Source: Charina bottae
Taxonomy: Eukaryota; Chordata; Lepidosauria; Squamata; Charinaidae
Assembly (NCBI GenBank): GCA_023362775.1
Contig: JALMGJ010000008.1
Span: forward strand, 40,587,501-40,651,500
Direction of reading: 5' to 3'
Length of the DNA: 64,000 nucleotides
Positions within the stretch are counted from its first letter, which is position 1. Every line of letters starts with the position of its first letter. Positions 55,190-64,000 of the stretch are shown here, one piece after another. The translations under genes were made by a program, and so were the position numbers. The notes beneath the pieces are model-generated. The model was given only the letters and a program-made list of their open reading frames with translations. It had not been told where the DNA came from and searched no databases.

Positions 55190-55855
55190 CATCCGAGCGA
55201 CTTGAAACTCCGCCACGCATGGCGATTTGAAGCGAAGCTGCCAGCCGCGGCAGGTGCTTGGCCAGACACCCCGCTCCGCTCAGCCGGCCCGCCCGCCCCG
55301 CCCCCCCCCCCCCGCATCGGCCAGGGACAGCCCAGAGCGAGGCCGATTCCTTAATGGAAACTTTGTCCTGGATTGTGCAAGGCGGTCGCACCTCCCCGGA
55401 AGACCCCATTCGCCACGCCTCGGACGAGAGGGGAGCCGGCGTTGGATTCTGCAAGAGGGGGAGAGAAACGGCCGCGGAGAGGCAGAGTCAGCCCTCCGAC
55501 CCCGCCAGGCACGCGCACGCACTCTTTGCTCGGCCAGCGGCTGGTGACTGTCGTCCCTGCTGCGGTCGATGCTCCCTGGGTGGGTGGAGGTGCGGGTGGC
55601 GAACAGCCGCGCCCCTGGCCGTCCAGGGAGGGTGAGCGCCGGCGCGTCGCTGCCAGCAAGCATCTCTTTGGAACGCGCTGGCGCTCAGCCTCGCTGCCGC
55701 CGCCCTTTCTGAAGCTTCCCTTCCCCAGCCTGGGCGTCCGTGGACTTCAACGAGCCAAATTTCCCCGCCAGCAAGGCCACTGCGGGGGCTGCTGGGAACT
55801 GAAGCCCACGCGCGGCGAGAAGGCACCCGAGCTGGGGAAAGCTGGGACTTCTTAG
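55190..55855. promoter_or_regulatory. Isolated CpG island upstream of PRDM8
   Basis: Dense CpG, GC-box-like CCGCCC repeats and a C-run (55302-55314), 13 kb beyond the PRDM8 islands. No TATA box and no ORF with a recognisable domain in either strand. In mammals ANTXR2 starts on this side of PRDM8 in the opposite direction, but no ANTXR2 signal peptide or von Willebrand A sequence is visible here. Confidence 0.5.
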
Positions 55856-55925
55856 ACCCAGAACGCCCCAGCCAGCATGGCCATTGCTGAGAATTCTGGG
55901 AGTTGAAGTCTCTACCTCTGGAGGG
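55856..55925. mobile_element. Palindromic hAT MITE, family II, fragment
   Basis: CCCAGCCAGCATGGCCATTG and GAATTCTGGGAGTTGAAGTC match the centre of the family. Confidence 0.6.
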
Positions 55926-56369
55926 GGAAGGTAATGAAACTTATGGGGCTCGCAGTGTAGGTCGACATGAATTGCAAGCACCCGTCCTTCAAGCAGGATT
56001 TCCCCCGTCTTGATCCAGATGTTGGACAGAACCCTGACCTTCCCTGGGTAAAGCAGGCGCTGTTCTGCTGCACGAACACTGTTCTTCCAACTTGCAGTTG
56101 TATATTTTATTTTATCTCAATGCATTTATTTATTCATGACATCCCTACCTTGCTAATAATTCCTTGCCAATTGTTATTATGATTCATTAACGGGAGCCAT
56201 TAGCTGTCTGTAGAAGTTGCTCACACTGGTTTTTTTTCGCGCTGATAAGCCGCTTTGCTCTCCTCCTTTTGTGCCTCTGGTTTAGATCAGCTGCGCTGGC
56301 TTTGTTCAGGTCAGTCCTGCTTCAGAAGGATGCTGCTACTGAGCAATATTTGGCCTGAAGAAAGGGCAA

Positions 56370-56715
56370 AGTTCTTGATGATGGTGATGGTGATGGTGAT
56401 TTTAAACGTCTATGTCGCCCAACTCCCAGTGACTCTGGGTGGTTTACAAATCGTTTGAAACATTAAAAACAAGACATCGGAAATGGCAAGAAACAAAAAG
56501 AAGGATAAGGATGGCCGGATGACAAACTGGATGGAAATAAAGGAAAACACCCCAGGTTAGAAGAAGGCTTCAGTCATCCACACCAAAGGCCTGGGCGAAG
56601 AGCCAGGTCTTCAAGGCCCTTTGAAACACCAACACTGAGCTCCCCTTGAGCCCTCTGAAACTCTCCGGATCCGTGCAAAGGAGAAGCTGAAGTGTATTCG
56701 CTGACTGGTGGCTAA
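56370..56715 (-). mobile_element. L2/CR1-type LINE 3' end, degraded
   Basis: Antisense tail with GTGACTCTGGGTGGTTTAC, then GGCGAAGAGCCAGGTCTTCA, the antisense of the LKTWLFAQA coding motif. Confidence 0.65.
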
Positions 56716-57183
56716 TATTGCAAGATCAAGGCTGGATCTGCAAGCTTGCACTGCCTCTCCTCTTGTCAAAATAACAGAAACACAAGCATTTAGATCATAT
56801 GTTTACCTAAGCGCATATGCGCTTATCAATCATGTATCTGGAAGTTCATCCAAGGAATCAAAACACTGCTTGGGAATAAGAGAAGGGGGGAGTGGAATGG
56901 AGGAGGAGGAGGAAACAAAATGATTCTGCATCGGTGGAGCTTGCTTATAGTTCAGTCAATCCCTGGCTTAGAAATTCACAGGAACTGTGTGATAAAGTTT
57001 AAGGCAATAGGTCAGGGTTCACTTTGTGCTGCTCTTCTTCCAGAATCATTGTGCCCAACCCCCCCACACACACTGAAAAACAGACTTATTGGCAAAAGCC
57101 ATTTTCTCTACCCCCTTCCCCAGCCAACAGCTAACACTTGTTGCAAAGTGCTAATGAGCCCCATGTGGTTTAGGGATGGGGTA
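56716..57183. other. Intergenic, no feature recognised
   Basis: No repeat family or coding signal recognised. Confidence 0.35.
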
Positions 57184-57193
57184 GAATGGGAGG

Positions 57194-57407
57194 ACTCACT
57201 GGAAAAGACCCTGATGCTGGGAAAGACTGAAGGCAAAAGGAGAAGGGGACGGCAGAGGATGAGATGGTTAGATAGCATCACCGATGTAATGAACATGAAT
57301 TTGAGTAAACTCCGGGAGACAGGGGAAGACAGGAAGGCCTGGCGTGCTATGGTCCATGGGGTCACGAAGAGTCGGACACGACTAAACGACTGAACAACAA
57401 CAACAAA
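57194..57407 (+). mobile_element. BovB LINE 3' end, severely 5'-truncated
   Basis: 214 bp from DSLEKTLMLGKTEGK to KSRTRLND and (CAA)n. 10-bp direct repeat GAATGGGAGG on both sides (57184-57193, 57408-57417). About four differences from the copy at 1-1376 over 210 bp. Confidence 0.95.
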
Positions 57408-57417
57408 GAATGGGAGG

Positions 57418-57955
57418 TATTGTAACTCAGTGGGGAAGCTCCTGATGTGGAGGCCAAAGATCTTGCGCTGAGTCCTCAAGTTAATAGCCAGTAATACAGA
57501 AGCTCCCAGTCTGTGAGGGTTGGTGAATTGGTGGCCAGAAGTATTGACTCAGTGGAGTTGGACTGTACTAAGCAGAGTACTAAGGGCTTGATGTGTCTGA
57601 ACAAAATGGCAGAAGGAGGCTTCTCAGACAACCCTGAATGGGAGAAATTGAGGGAACTAATGGAAACATGGCTACTAACGCTGCTTTGTCTCTTCAGGAA
57701 GCCCATGGTCTGGATAGAGCTGCCGCTGAATATAAAAGGTTAGGGTGACACACACCAAACCGGTTCTTAGTGAAGGACAAAGCAGCCTAGGGCACCAGTG
57801 GTTTCAGGGAAGGGTGGGTGCCCTGCAACCAGGGCAGGCGCGTCTTGCACCCAAACCTTCTGTAGAGGGTAAGCCTTAAAATCGACTTTGGGCAAATGAA
57901 AAGAAAACCAAGCCAGCCTGCTTTTTTTTCCTCCAGGCTAGGCAAACACACAGCC
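57418..57955. other. Intergenic, no feature recognised
   Basis: No repeat family or coding signal recognised. Confidence 0.35.
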
Positions 57956-57956
57956 A

Positions 57957-58187
57957 TATATAGGTAGTCCTTGTTTAGCAGTGACAATTGGGACTGACAA
58001 CCCATTCATTAAGCGAAGCGGTTGCTAAGTGAAACCGTGACTGTGCTTATGATCTGACTTCAGCTTTCCTTTGCTTTACAGACCTGCGAAGGTCGTTAAT
58101 GCTAGGATTGGTCATACTTTTTCATCACTGTTGTAACTGCGTATGGTCACTAAATGAGGCAGCCGCTAAACAAGGACTATCTGTATA
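57957..58187. mobile_element. Mariner/Tc1-type MITE
   Basis: Inverted ends TATAGGTAGTCCTTGTTTAG and the reverse complement of CTAAACAAGGACTATCTGTA, between TA dinucleotides. The interior has paired GGTCACTAAATGA/CTAAGTGAAACCGTGAC arms. No transposase. Confidence 0.75.
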
Positions 58188-58559
58188 TCCCATGGCTCCA
58201 CCCACTTTGCATCCTTTTTCTTATCTACTTTAGCTCTCCCCTCCCCTCAAAGGTCCTCCCTCACCAGAAACTTGTGAATTTAGGAGAATGGTTTCAGACC
58301 TTACCTTCTGTAGGGACCTGGCCTCCAAAATTACTACAAGAACTGAGACACTCTGCCTGATAACCATGACAAACTCTGGAAGTTCATCACTCCAAAAGGT
58401 GAAGGTTTTCTTAAAGAATTGGCAAAATGCTACTGGTCGTTTTCCTCCTGTTTCTCCATATATTCTGCATTCTGCATGAACCACATTTGTGGGGGAGCAT
58501 TAAAACAATAGAGCGGAGTGGAAGGCAACCCTGAACAAAACGCATCAGCCCACTTTACC

Positions 58560-59028
58560 GCAGTCAGGGTGAATCCAGAATATTTTTCATGGCAGCCCCT
58601 GCCGTCTGGAGTGACCTCCCCCACTTTCCAGCATACGGTTGGCCCTGACCGTGCAGGCCTTGAGAAGGACAGTGAAAGCCTGGCTGTTTCCTTGGGCGTT
58701 TGGGTCAGGATGGTTAGAGTCCCCACCTGGAAGAGTGCAATAAATCCGAGTCCAATTGCTGATCAAATTGCTTTATTTCTTTTTAGCTGGTATTGTTTAT
58801 GTCTGGGGCATAGTTCCTCGTGGGGATGGCTGGTGCCATAGAGCCCTTTTAAAGATCATGGTCTGCCTTCTTGGATTTTCTACTTAATTTATAATAATAA
58901 TTAATTGTATATTGTATTTTTATGTGTTTTTATAACAGAATTTTAATCTTTATGTTTGTAAACCGCCCAGAGTCCCCTTGGGGAGATGGTGCGGTGATAG
59001 AAATCGAAACATAAATAAATAAATAAAT
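58560..59028 (+). mobile_element. L2/CR1-type LINE 3' end
   Basis: Coding remnant MAAPAVWSDLP (58591 on), a long 3' UTR, AAACCGCCCAGAGTCCCC, GGGAGATGGTGCGGTGATAG and (AAAT)n. Confidence 0.78.
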
Positions 59029-61422
59029 TTTTATTCCCGGGCTTACTGTAGGCCACCCCAAAATGCTTTGTTTGAATTGGACGGTCACATAAATGCTATA
59101 AGCGCATGAAATAAATACATAAATACCCACCCACAAAGATTAATTATCGAGTGGAGGGAGGGGGCAGAAATGACCCTTTCTGGTCAATAAAGGTAGCAAT
59201 GATGCGGTTTTCAGTGCTCAGTTGCAGGCAAGGCAGCTGGGTCAGAGAGCAAAGGGCAGGGATGCAAATCACCTGCTCAGAGCTGGCCAGGCCCACCATT
59301 TGGCAGAGTGAGAGAGACCCCTCCGGGCGGAGACACTGTGAGGTGGCAGCGTGCTATTGGGGGAAAAAGATACAGTGTGTGTGGCACATGGTCTCCTGTG
59401 CATCCTCTTGTTTGCTAGTCCAGCTTTGCACGTTCCAGCACGCTCTCTAGCCACATCCTCGTAAGAGCTGCAAAGGCTCACTATAAAGGCAGGGAGACTT
59501 CTCAGTTTGTCTCTGGGGCCAGGGAGTGGGAAGGCTGCCGTTATAGGCAGCAGTAGGCAGGGGCAGATCTGGCCAGTTTAATTTGTCTTGCCTCTAACAA
59601 AAAGGGATGTGTAGAGAAAGCAAAAGAGAGAGAAAGAGAAAGGGGTGGGGTGGGGTGGGGGAGAGGAAAAGGAAAACATTAGAAAGCCACAAAGCATATG
59701 TCTGTTTATGTCTTGTTCTATAGTTAAATGACAAACACTTAAGTCAGTTTGCTTAACAATAGAAAACAAATGGGAAATTAAATGTGAACTAATATGTACA
59801 GCCCACATTTCTCACTAGCCCTCCAATTGGGAATTGGGAATTGGGCAATTGTAAAAGGCCTGGCGGAATATGGAAAGAGAGGTGAGGTCTTTTGACTGTT
59901 GAATAATTGACGGAGAATGGGCGTCCTTCCAATTGGGCTGCAGCTGCCAATCCTGCTTATTTTAAAAAAAAACCACTAGGCAAGGGCCATCGCAAAATCC
60001 AATGACAGCCACGTGCTCAGGGAACGAATATTATGACCTGAATGAAGCTTTTCCAAGGTGGTCTCCAACTTTTTGCTATGCACTTGGATAGGGTGATCAT
60101 AACTTATACTCTTAGGAAAGGAGGAGAATTTTCTTCTTCTTCTCTGGACCCCTCGGAATTGTATTGATCTCCCCAGTTGCGTCTCCCTTTGGTCATTGCT
60201 CCCCTCCATCCAAAAATCCCCAGCCGTCCCATCTTTTAGCCTCCTCCTGCTGCCTTCTGCTAGAGGAAGTCATGTGTTGCCAAGCCACTTGGCCGTGTAG
60301 CTCTGAGAACTGGTGAAAGCCAAGCCAGCTGTAGCCTAAACCTATTGGGTTGGGGAGCCCTAAAAATCTTGGTCCTTTCCCTTCCTATGCGAAAGAGAGG
60401 ATTCTGGGGAAGATAGGAGAAAGCTAGAAGAAGGGGCAGGGAGTCTGACCTAGCTAGAGAAAGTGGAAGGAGCTAAAAACTCAGAGGAAGAGGGAAGGAG
60501 AGAGGGAGGGCGAGATTTATTTTCTACAGTCGTAAATCTTGTCTCCTTGTTCCTCTGCCCAACGAAGCATGATAAAGTCCTTTTCCATAAAGTATTCAGT
60601 ATTAAAGCCACAAAGCTCACCCAATCAGTAGCCATCTGTTTCCACCGTAACAGTGACTCCAATAGTAGGAGGGGGAAAGGAGCCCACAGAGAAAGGACAC
60701 CACTGTTAGAGCCGGGGGAAAAATGACAGAGTGCTGAATAGCAGTGGAAACCCTTTAGTCTTCCTTGCAAATCTGTATCTATAGAGACAGAGGAAGAAAG
60801 GGAGCATTATATTGATACAACAATTGTCAAACGAAATACAAAAAGGGACAAGGCATCCAGAGGGCAACCCAAGCAGGCATCCGAGTTCCCGGCGTGAAAG
60901 CCGGGCCTAACAGATTTATAGAAAACTTTAATTGGTTTTCAATCGCAAGACAAAGACGTTGAAGCAAAACAGAGGAAACCGGCAAAGTGTTTCACACTGG
61001 TCTTCGCAGTACGAGCTCCATTCAAGGGGGAGCTCATAATTTATTTTTTGAAAGAGGTGTAAGTGTTCCCTGTCCAGCTTGGAGTGGGCTTCTCCCTTCA
61101 CACACACACACACACACACACACCCATTTTCGTAATGGAAAATTTACATACACTCCAAGGGGATGTTTTTAAAAAGAAGGGGAATTTATAAAAAGAGACA
61201 AAGGGTTTGATGACTGCGCCATGAAGAAAAACACGTTTCAGCAGGGTGCTCAAAAAGGCAACTGCCTTCTTTGCCAAAGGCATGGATTGCCAAGCACTCA
61301 GAACACACGTACACACCCCAACATAAGAGGCGAAGAAACGAAGGAGGGGAAAATGCTTTCAAAAGATGGGATTAAAGGACTTTTTTAAAACACACGTTCT
61401 CTGAAGACAGAGATCGTCTACA
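59029..61422. other. Intergenic, little recognised
   Basis: 59040-59130 is another tail-like piece ending in AAATACATAAATA. A TATA-like CTATAAAGGCAG lies at 59481-59492 without a supported gene. A small GGGAATT tandem is at 59828-59845, and a (CA)n at 61099-61123. Confidence 0.4.
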
Positions 61423-61480
61423 TCAACCTTCCCCACCGTGGTGTCCTCCAGATGTGTTGGAAGTGGCCGGGAGAAAGCTG
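61423..61480. mobile_element. MITE fragment
   Basis: CAACCTTCCCCACCGTGGTG and CCTCCAGATGTGTTGGA match the common squamate element beginning CCAACCTTCCCCAACC. Confidence 0.5.
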
Positions 61481-61509
61481 AAGGAGGTTACTCTACACCA
61501 GTGTTTCTC

Positions 61510-63767
61510 TTTTTTTTTTTATTAAATTTTATTAAGTTTTACAATACATAATAAAATTTAAAGTAGAAAAAGAAATAGAAACAGAAATACAAAATAAGAA
61601 AAAGATAAAGAAAAAGTGAAGTCAAGAAATAATAAGCAAAGAAAATATAGAAAATAGATGTCCTCCAATCTATCTTTGAACTTAAAGTACAACAATTGAT
61701 TTTAAATGTTAGTACTTCATACAGTATACAGGAACTTTTCTTTGTCATATGCCTTTTGATTTCTTTAATCCAATCTTCTAACCTTCATCTTACTGTCTCC
61801 CAATAATCCATCTTTGGCTTCCACTCCTTGAAGTAGTAGTTAAATGTTGAATGTTCATTACTACATATTTATATCTTCAATAAAGACCAATTAGTATAAC
61901 AAATAAAAGCCTTATTTACTTCTAATAAACTACAATATATTCTATTCATATTATGACTCATAACCTAACATGTTATGTAACTTAATACATAATTTAGCAA
62001 TTCTTATAGTGTTCATACATATATATTTCTATAATTTAATTCTAATATATATATATATCTCCATAAAAAAGGAATTCTTGAATCTCAATTATCCATCTGT
62101 AATTTCCATTCCTTGTAGTAGTGTCCATTTAAACTAAATGCATAATCTATCATATCACTTAACCTAATAGCTAATATATCAATTCTTATAATATTCATAC
62201 AATACATATTGATATATATCATCCTGTAGTAACCATCATTCTAATTCCATCATATCATTATCTTCTCATAAATATATCTCTAAGGAAAACAATATTCTAT
62301 AATATCAACTTGTGTTTGTATTTAGCATCTTACATTTAGAATATCACTTTTTATATATCCATACAGTTTCTCATAACAATTCAAGTCCATATTTTTTCAT
62401 TAACCTTTATATCCATACAGTTTCTCATATCTTCTGTTTAGGTTATGCCAAAATCACAATACACTGTGGGAGATTCGCAATATACAGCCTGCTCTTTTCT
62501 ATATCTCATATAGAATATCAGAGCAACCTTCTCTCCCTTTCCACATATTTCACAACATCCATCCAACTGTGCACCCATATTTTCACTCTGTCTCCACTGC
62601 CACAACATATCTATACCAAGATTGTAGTGTAAAGCCTTCAGAATGTTCTTCTGAACTAATATACTCAAAATTTCCTCCTTCTGTTTCTCCTCCACTTGAA
62701 AAACATTTTTCCTTTCTGTCTCCGTTTCTGTTCTCTGTTCTTTCTCTCTGTTTTGCAGAGTTACGAACAGTAATTCCAACGACCTTTGAATATTTGAAAA
62801 AGCCTCAGTAATCTCTCTTCTGAGCTCCCCAGGTACAAGTTGGAAAGCCATCTTTCCTGTGTCCTTCAAATTAAAACAACAACCCTTCTAGTCAAAACAA
62901 TAATCATGTAATCTGTCCATGGAATACTACCAGCAGAATCTATTAAGCAGAACGTCGTTGTTGTTGTTTTTTTTTTAAAGTCAAAAGAAAAAAGAAAGTT
63001 CCAATAATCCAAAATACAGGAGAGAATAATATTTTAAACAGTTTATAGAAGGAGAAATAAAAAATATATTCCAAATGAAGCAAAATCCAACCAGGGAGGA
63101 TGTAGAAAAAGACGACAAGGAAAAAAACACGTTACCCTGTGTTTTTATTCTTCAAACTGCGAGCTTTCGTTCTTCAAGCTGCAAGCTGCTTAATCCAAAC
63201 AAAGAGTTTCTCAAAAAATGAATAGTCATTTAGTTTATCAAGCGAAGAATTACAAACAGAGTCTCTTAAATCCCTCTAATACAAAAGAGAAGTAAAAAAA
63301 AAAAAATGCAGACGTTTCATTATGTTGCAAATATAGAGTCCATCAAACTTCCACCAGAATCAGTTATAGCAAAGAAAGCACAAAGTTAGCCAACATTTTC
63401 AACAAAGTCCAAAAAATAGATCTTAGATTTCAAAAATATTTTAATCTAAAAAAAACATTCCTAAAGTGATCTAAAAGCGGCTGGGCGCTCTTGTGTCTCT
63501 TCAAAGAGACTTGTTTCCCCTGCGAGAGCCTGATATATCTCGGCCATTGCCTTGCACTTACCCTGTTCCTTCCGCGGTGGAAAACTACAGAAAAAACAAG
63601 GGTAGGCAATCCCAATGGCCCCACGAGTAATCTTCTGGTCTCCCCTTCTCCAGGGGAAAAAAAACTTCAGTGGACCACAACTTCTGCAATCCACGCAAGC
63701 AAGGGAAATTCAGTCAGTTCTGAGAAATCTGACTGGTCGAGCTGGCAGCCAAGCCTGGAGTGCACAC
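61510..63767 (-). mobile_element. 2.26-kb poly(A) retroposon, probably L1-mobilised
   Basis: Perfect 15-bp direct repeat ACACCAGTGTTTCTC (61495-61509, 63768-63782) and poly-T at the left show target-primed insertion in minus orientation. On its sense strand: a balanced-composition 5' part (63767-63430), a 144-codon frame (62869-62438), then about 900 bp of AT-rich DNA with diverged internal duplication (TAGCAATTCTTATAGTGTTC near 61995 and ATCAATTCTTATAATATTCA near 62180). No reverse transcriptase. Either a non-autonomous element or an internally deleted L1. Confidence 0.75.
62438..62869 (-). CDS. Coiled-coil-like ORF of the retroposon, function unknown
   Basis: 143 residues. From Met at about position 8 (MAFQLVPGELRREITEAF) it is highly charged and helical (REKEQRTETETERKNVF, EEKQKEEILSIL), as in the N-terminal coiled coil of L1 ORF1-type proteins, but the RRM and C-terminal domains of those proteins are not seen. 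After about residue 95 it has CCEICGKGE and no recognised fold. I do not recognise the family. It lies wholly within the inserted retroposon, so it is not a host gene. Confidence 0.35.
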   Translation of the reverse strand: MKDTGKMAFQLVPGELRREITEAFSNIQRSLELLFVTLQNREKEQRTETETERKNVFQVEEKQKEEILSILVQKNILKALHYNLGIDMLWQWRQSENMGAQLDGCCEICGKGEKVALIFYMRYRKEQAVYCESPTVYCDFGIT

Positions 63768-63823
63768 ACACCAGTGTTTCTCAACCTTGGCAACTTTAAG
63801 ATGTGTGGACTTCAACTCTACAC

Positions 63824-64000
63824 AAATCGATCAGTGGAAATTTACAGGACACTACTTAACAAGGTCATAAATGTAAAGTACTTTCTGTCCAGTGACAAGA
63901 TAGCAACTTCTCTGAAAAAGGGAAGGACAGATCTGTCAGGTTCATTTTCTCCCCCACTGAACCTTTATTTTTAACTTAAGGTCCCTTTATCTTATTCATA
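63824..64000. other. Window end, no feature recognised
   Basis: No repeat family or coding signal recognised. Confidence 0.35.

Larger units (their letters stand above)
61499..63815. mobile_element. Palindromic hAT MITE, family II, copy 8, split by a retroposon
   Basis: CAGTGTTTCTC at 61499-61509 continues at 63783 as AACCTTGGCAACTTTAAGAT ... GGACTTCAA. CTCTACAC stands on both sides (61491-61498, 63816-63823) and looks like its 8-bp target duplication, yet only one terminal repeat is present. Confidence 0.7.

Noticed and set aside
55190..55855. ANTXR2 first exon
   Set aside because: The position would fit synteny, but no signal peptide or von Willebrand A start is readable in any frame and no downstream exon is seen to 64 kb.
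59481..59520. TATA promoter
   Set aside because: CTATAAAGG alone, with no gene, CpG island or initiator context downstream.

Overview
The window is vertebrate nuclear DNA, almost certainly from a squamate reptile (lizard or snake). The evidence is an intron-containing vertebrate gene (PRDM8) set in a repeat mix typical of squamates: young BovB (RTE) LINEs, CR1/L2-type LINE tails ending in AAATA-type repeats, L1 pieces, a Penelope-like element with a GIY-YIG endonuclease, tRNA-derived and 5S-rRNA-derived SINEs, and many small hAT transposons with 8-bp target duplications. There is nothing prokaryotic, and no tRNA, rRNA or CRISPR locus.

The only protein-coding host gene I can support is PRDM8, on the minus strand. 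Its three coding exons are 37660-37878, 35530-35761 and 32915-31468. Joined, they give an uninterrupted frame of 632 residues plus stop: an N-terminal PR/SET domain, one C2HC zinc finger next to it, a long low-complexity repressor-like middle, and two C-terminal C2H2 fingers. A splice acceptor two bases before the start codon shows that at least one non-coding 5' exon lies further right (38-42 kb). The 3' UTR probably runs left to about 28.96 kb. The neighbours known in other vertebrates (FGF5 downstream, ANTXR2 upstream) are not recognisable here.

Layout: 0-7.3 kb is a stack of LINEs (BovB broken by a hAT, a twin-primed L1, a decayed 4-kb APE-RT LINE, an L2/CR1 tail). 7.3-24.7 kb is intergenic with a Penelope relic, BovB relics, solo LTRs, SINEs and hAT elements. 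24.7-28.9 kb is CpG-rich and repeat-poor, with a pair of oppositely oriented CTCF-like sites. 28.96-42.5 kb is the PRDM8 locus with its CpG islands. 43-64 kb is the upstream intergenic flank, again full of repeats, with one isolated CpG island at 55.2-55.85 kb.

The most unusual material is in the repeats. A non-autonomous hAT family (four copies, each with an 8-bp duplication) carries an internal minisatellite that grew from one unit to 14 units with a trimeric higher-order structure. A tRNA-derived SINE contains a 102-bp tandem unit present in two copies of opposite orientation 1.2 kb apart. A hammerhead-ribozyme-like fold sits at the 3' end of the Penelope relic. A 2.26-kb poly(A) retroposon is nested inside a palindromic hAT MITE. 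At least seven 5S-rRNA-derived SINE copies are scattered across the window.
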